18,235 nucleotides of DNA from assembly GCA_046482825.1 (NCBI GenBank), contig JAWOEI010000038.1:1-18235 (forward strand). The letters are read 5' to 3'. This DNA is from M55B167 sp046482825 (GTDB lineage Bacteria > Verrucomicrobiota > Kiritimatiellia > RFP12 > UBA1067). Positions 14,590 through 18,235 of this stretch are shown in pieces (positions within the stretch are counted from its first letter, which is position 1; every line of letters begins with the position of its first letter). Both the position numbers and the translations under genes were made by a program. The notes below the pieces were generated by a model. It ran no database searches and was not told the DNA's origin. It saw only the letters and a program-made list of their open reading frames with translations.

Positions 14590-16027
14590 TTAAAACAGGC
14601 TGCCGAAAGAGGGCAGCCCGCTCCACCGTTTGATTTGCGACTCTCGAATCCCTGTGCCATCAGGAGAGGTGTGCCTGATGCCAACCAGCTCGGAACGGCG
14701 CAGGCGGTCCATGTAGAAGGTTTCGAAAGCAGGTGTCAGCGCCTTCGGACGTAGATCGGGTTCGCGGGCAAACAAACCGTAGAGTGCGGCAGGCGAAGCG
14801 GATGATCCCTGCACATGCCCCTCGTCGTCCTGCTCGACCATGGGGCCATCGCGATAAAGCGCCAGCGTGTACATGCGCTGCATGAGCTGCACTATCTCGC
14901 GTTCGAGCCGTTGACCGGAATGAAAGTCGGCCAGGACCTGCGACAGGCTCCACCCCTGCGCGACGGCATTGAAGATGTGGTTGAAGACACCTTTGCGGCA
15001 GACACGCCAGATTGAGACCGGCATCTCCTCCAGAATCGGCATCAGGAAACGGGCCAGTGTTGCGCCGGAAAGATCTTCGACAAAGGCCGGGTTAGTCTGA
15101 GCGGCGTTATGCAGATCCATCAGATTTGCCATTACAGAGTTGCCGATCAGGACAAAGTGGTCGCGAATATTCTTCGGGTCCTTGTCCCCAGCATCCTGGA
15201 AGCCCATGGCCCAATCGTCGGTCATTGATTCCCATATGCGCAGATACTTCTGATCGCCACTTGCCGCGTAGGCCAGCAGAAGCGGTCGGATCATTCCTCT
15301 GCTTGAATCGAGCCAGGCAGGCGCGGTCTTCATCCGTCAGCTGGTTTGCCAAATCCGTAACCGGTTTGCCGAGGAAGTCGCGGATGTATTCTGCTTCGCT
15401 CAGCCAGCTCCGGCTGCCTTCCGGCACGAGTCGTCCGGCCGGCCCACCCTCGGCTCTCTCGGGAACAAATCTCCAGTGCCCCTTTTTCTTGAGGTAGTCA
15501 CCTTTGTAAACGTTGAACGCTTCCCACGCGACGATCTTCCGGCCCTCGTCAAGGACGATCATGTAGCGCCAGCCGAGATCCTGAAAGAGCTTGAAGGGAA
15601 GCCCGTTCTGGATGTAGCGGGAGCGGAACAGCTCGATCTGATCCACAGGCATACTCGAGCCGAGGTCCATCTCAATCGCGCAGTGGCTGAGCGCACCATC
15701 GCTGTACCCCATGCCGCTTGCGGCAGCCTGGAAGGTCTGCGGCGGCCGTTGCAGGGTGTTGGTATTGCCATCGCACAACTTGTGAAGTTAACGGATATAG
15801 CCGTCGTAATCACGTGCTGTGATGCAGTGCAGCGAAAACGCTTCGGGTCGCTTGAAGACCGCGTTTGTGCCCCCGGACTACACCTCGAATTCCGCCACCT
15901 CCAGAATAGGTGAGAGTCCGTTGCCGTAAACGACGTAGCGGCCCTCTACGGCAGCACTTGATTGCCAGGCAGAAAACAGGGCTAAAATTAAAGCTGCCAG
16001 GATTGGCATACGATCAATACAGTTCAT
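14590..16027 (-). pseudogene. Decayed secreted carbohydrate-enzyme-like gene (two in-frame stops, one frameshift)
   Basis: ATG 16027 has GGGAG at about 8 nt and opens a signal peptide (MPILAALILALFSAWQSSAA), then GRYVVYGNGLSPILEVAEFEV. TAG (15880-15878) follows. The same frame continues as SGGTNAVFKRPEAFSLHCIT to a TAA (15790-15788), and again as LHKLCDGNTNTLQRPPQTFQ to about 15330. This part resembles a discoidin/F5-8C-like domain. Near 15300-15335 the coding signal moves to another frame: WLDSSRGMIRPLLLAYAASG, RIWESMTDDWAMGFQD, then DHFVLIGNSVMANLMDL, ending at TAA 14590. The helical second half recalls an alpha/alpha-toroid such as heparinase II/III, but this is tentative. A further displaced tail may reach 14460. 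Base composition looks richer in GC than the neighbours, which could mean transfer. Removing the lesions restores a continuous protein, so decay is recent. Confidence 0.7.
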
Positions 16028-16243
16028 TGATAAACTCCCCCTGGCACACGGTCTGTTTGTGTACTCTCTCTGTTCGCGACATCCCTCGTGGCCGCCGCTT
16101 CCTGAACTTTGATTCATAAGAAATTATAAATTTAAAAATATACAGTTAGACCATGAAGAGTCAACAATCAAATATGATTTCATCCGGTTTGTTGTTTCTC
16201 TTGCGGTAGCAGGCGATGTGAAGTATATTTTGTAATGCAAATA

Positions 16244-16259
16244 TTGGATTTTATTCAAG
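16244..16259. repeat. Second copy of the 16-mer TTGGATTTTATTCAAG
   Basis: This is identical to 6984-6999 upstream of the metallophosphoesterase start. The sequence is a near-palindrome (TTGGAT and ATTCAA arms around TTT). Here it lies 218 nt before the beta-helix gene. A shared regulator site is possible, but two copies are thin evidence. Confidence 0.35.
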
Positions 16260-16316
16260 GTTATATCGTCCACGAAAGAGCGTAGCGCGAACCTTGCCCG
16301 CAAGCAGAAATTTTCC

Positions 16317-16396
16317 CGGCTCAGCAAGAGCTTCGCCCTCCCGTTGATTGCCTTAAAGAAAGCGAAGCGTGGGAGGGCGAAGCTCCTGCTGAGCCG
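16317..16396. repeat. 80-bp extragenic inverted repeat
   Basis: Arms 16317-16342 and 16371-16396 pair over 26 bp with a single mismatch, sharing GAGCTTCGCCCTCCC on one side and GGGAGGGCGAAGCTC on the other, around a 28-base loop. It lies 81 bp before the beta-helix start, in the divergent gap 16028-16476. Its form is that of a REP-like or miniature inverted-repeat element. The remaining gap has no gene. Confidence 0.8.
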
Positions 16397-16476
16397 CCTG
16401 CCTGTGTGTTGCACGCAGACAAGGCAAGTATGACACAAAAACGTTCACAAAAAACAATAATTTGAAAAGGGGATAA

Positions 16477-18006
16477 ATGATGAGAAGATTATCGATGTTA
16501 TTAAGTTTTGGTCTGACGGTTGCCATGGCACTACCAGTTCGGGCGCAAACAGACGAGGTGTCGGGTTTGCCGGATGCCAGCGCTTTTGAAAATGCGTCGG
16601 ATTATGGATTTCTGCCGTCGGCGGCTGCCGGTCACAATAGGGCGGCTCTGCAGAAGGCACTGGATGGCGGTCATAAGACACTGGTGGTCTCCAAGCCCGG
16701 TGTTTATCAGCTGGATGGAACGGTCTATATCGATGATGACACGCGAATCGTTTTTGGGGCCGGGGTAATTCTTCAAAAGACCGGCAGTTATACGCATGTG
16801 CTGATCAACCGCGGGGTGCTGACACGGACATGGAACCAGAACATATCAATTGATGGACTCCAAATAAATGTTAACAAAGTGGATCGGTTTGTCTCTGAGG
16901 ATGATCTGACTTTCGGGATGCGCGGACACCTCTCGCTCCTGCGCGTCCGCAATGCGGAGGTCACCCGTTTCCGCTGTCTCGATCTGGGACGTGGCCAGTT
17001 CTGTATTCAGGTCTGCGCCTTTGACAATCTGTTGATCGACACCTTTGAGATTCGGGGCGATAAGGACGGGGTGCATATCGGTACAGGACGGAATTTTGTG
17101 ATCCGTAATGGAGTCTGTGAAACCTTTGATGACGCGATTGCCCTGAATGCACAGGATTATCCCAGCTGCCAGCCGATCCAGGGCGATATCGAGGACGGCC
17201 TGGTTGAAAACATTACAGATGTCCGCAAAGATAAAACTTCCGGTCATTTTGCGCGTCTGCTGACCGGCGCATGGGTGGATTGGCACAAGGGAATCCGCCT
17301 GCAGCACGGCGATACAGTTAAGCATGGGAAGAATGTATATCGTACGGTGATGAAACTGGGCACCAATGAGTTTGTCTCGGTTGAGGCACCGGTTCATACG
17401 CAGGGTGTGTGGACCGATTCATCCGGATTGAGATTTATTCACAACCAGAGCGACGGAGTAAAGCAAGCTAATATCAGAAATGTGACCTTTTCGAATCTAT
17501 ATCTTCGAGATAAGCGAACGGGCTTCTCGGCATCCTGGGAGAGTGGCAAATATCATCGGGCGGTGCATCCAGAGACAAAGAAAGCGAACTGGCCTGAGTG
17601 CAATGTTAAAATCATCAATGTGCACGGTTCAGAGAATGTGAATTTAATCTCCGGCAACTCCAATATCCGTGCCTGGATCGATAAAGCAGAGGTAAAGGGG
17701 CCTCTGTTTTCGATGAGCGGACGGGATACCGATTGTTCCCTGGTGGTGACAGGCGCACGGATTGAAAAAGGGAATGGCAAACACCCCGCTTCGGATATAC
17801 TTTATACAGGTACAGGAACATTTAATCTGGTTATGGAATCCATGATGCAGGAGCGTGATATCCGGCTTGATATCAGTGGTTCGTCCAGCACCCGCGTCAA
17901 CGGAACTGCATCCATATCCAGCCTGAACGGTATTATGCCGGTTTCCGGCGATTCGATTAGGGTCAAAAACATACGCAAAGTCTATAATGGAACAGAGTGG
18001 CAGTAG
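16477..18006 (+). CDS. Secreted right-handed beta-helix protein (pectate lyase/GH28-like)
   Basis: AAAAGGGG stands just before two consecutive ATG codons (16477 and 16480); either could start translation. The product is 509 aa. Residues 1-23 form a signal peptide ending VRA-QT. An entry segment typical of beta-helix polysaccharide enzymes follows (NRAALQKALDGGHKTLVVSK, then GVYQLDGTVYIDDDTRIVFG). Parallel beta-helix turns come next, including NQNISIDGLQI, FDNLLIDTFEIRGDKDGVHI and NFVIRNGVCETFDDAIALN. D195, D197 and the pair D218-D219 sit where GH28 enzymes carry catalytic aspartates. The classic GHG and RIK motifs were not found, so hydrolase versus lyase activity is open. It is probably exported to act on acidic plant or algal polysaccharide. 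It diverges from a decayed gene and has no operon partner here. Confidence 0.8.
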   Translation: MMRRLSMLLSFGLTVAMALPVRAQTDEVSGLPDASAFENASDYGFLPSAAAGHNRAALQKALDGGHKTLVVSKPGVYQLDGTVYIDDDTRIVFGAGVILQKTGSYTHVLINRGVLTRTWNQNISIDGLQINVNKVDRFVSEDDLTFGMRGHLSLLRVRNAEVTRFRCLDLGRGQFCIQVCAFDNLLIDTFEIRGDKDGVHIGTGRNFVIRNGVCETFDDAIALNAQDYPSCQPIQGDIEDGLVENITDVRKDKTSGHFARLLTGAWVDWHKGIRLQHGDTVKHGKNVYRTVMKLGTNEFVSVEAPVHTQGVWTDSSGLRFIHNQSDGVKQANIRNVTFSNLYLRDKRTGFSASWESGKYHRAVHPETKKANWPECNVKIINVHGSENVNLISGNSNIRAWIDKAEVKGPLFSMSGRDTDCSLVVTGARIEKGNGKHPASDILYTGTGTFNLVMESMMQERDIRLDISGSSSTRVNGTASISSLNGIMPVSGDSIRVKNIRKVYNGTEWQ

Positions 18007-18235
18007 TTTTTTATGGATGACTCTTTTGTGAAAATGCTAAAAAGAACACCAGGGGTCGTATTTAAATATATAACATATCGCATATATCAGCTCTCTTCAA
18101 GTATATTGAGTAGCCTCTCATAGGGTGCGATTTTTTCTTGTTGAACCGGCTCATCAAAACCTCGAAAAAGCACGCTGAAGCGTGTACTACAAACGTTCTT
18201 TTGTTTGTAGTTCAAACTTCAGTTTGCTGTTTGGG
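18007..18235. repeat. Downstream region with three consecutive extragenic hairpins
   Basis: No gene is seen after the beta-helix stop. The first part is AT-rich. Near the window edge three perfect hairpins follow each other: CACGCT-GA-AGCGTG (18171-18184), CTACAAAC with GTTTGTAG (18187-18210, 8-base loop) and CAAAC-TTCA-GTTTG (18213-18226). Such a run is typical of REP-type elements and may also serve as a 3' mRNA boundary. The element may continue beyond the window. Confidence 0.65.

Overview
The window looks like a chromosomal stretch from a free-living, carbohydrate-degrading bacterium of the PVC group, most likely Kiritimatiellota or a close relative. This rests on recognition, not on a search. 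The clues are secreted polysaccharide-enzyme-like proteins, a DUF6807 protein, an ECF sigma factor paired with an anti-sigma/FecR surface protein, and many GC-rich extragenic palindromes. No rRNA, tRNA, phage, integrase, transposase or CRISPR was found.

Positions 1-6617 are all on the minus strand. In transcription order they hold a small LapA/DUF1049 membrane protein, an ECF sigma factor gene with an in-frame TAA, an overlapping 910-aa anti-sigma/FecR/repeat-passenger fusion, a 637-aa secreted repeat protein with the same C-terminal domain, and the start of a DUF6807 protein. The two gaps downstream of the fusion share one layout. Each has tandem 45-bp hairpin repeats, then a 24-bp identical sequence inside a nested palindrome, then the next gene. 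This resembles a duplicated cell-surface signalling locus with shared control sites.

Positions 7020-14299 are on the plus strand: a Tat-exported metallophosphoesterase, an MtfA-type zinc peptidase, a dual-specificity-like phosphatase, a DJ-1/PfpI protein, a clan GH-A-like glycoside hydrolase split by an in-frame TGA, and a MATE transporter. Three of these have an upstream TGCTANAAT extended -10 box. A 191-bp element with 23-bp inverted ends lies before the hydrolase.

Positions 14460-16027 (minus) hold a decayed secreted protein gene with two in-frame stops and at least one frameshift. It is divergent from an intact 509-aa secreted beta-helix (GH28/pectate-lyase-like) protein at 16477-18006. 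The gap between them contains an 80-bp inverted repeat, and the window ends in three consecutive small hairpins.

The main points of interest are the sigma/anti-sigma/passenger locus with its paired palindromic upstream elements, and the fact that three genes with otherwise good reading frames carry internal stops (TAA, TGA, and TAG plus TAA).
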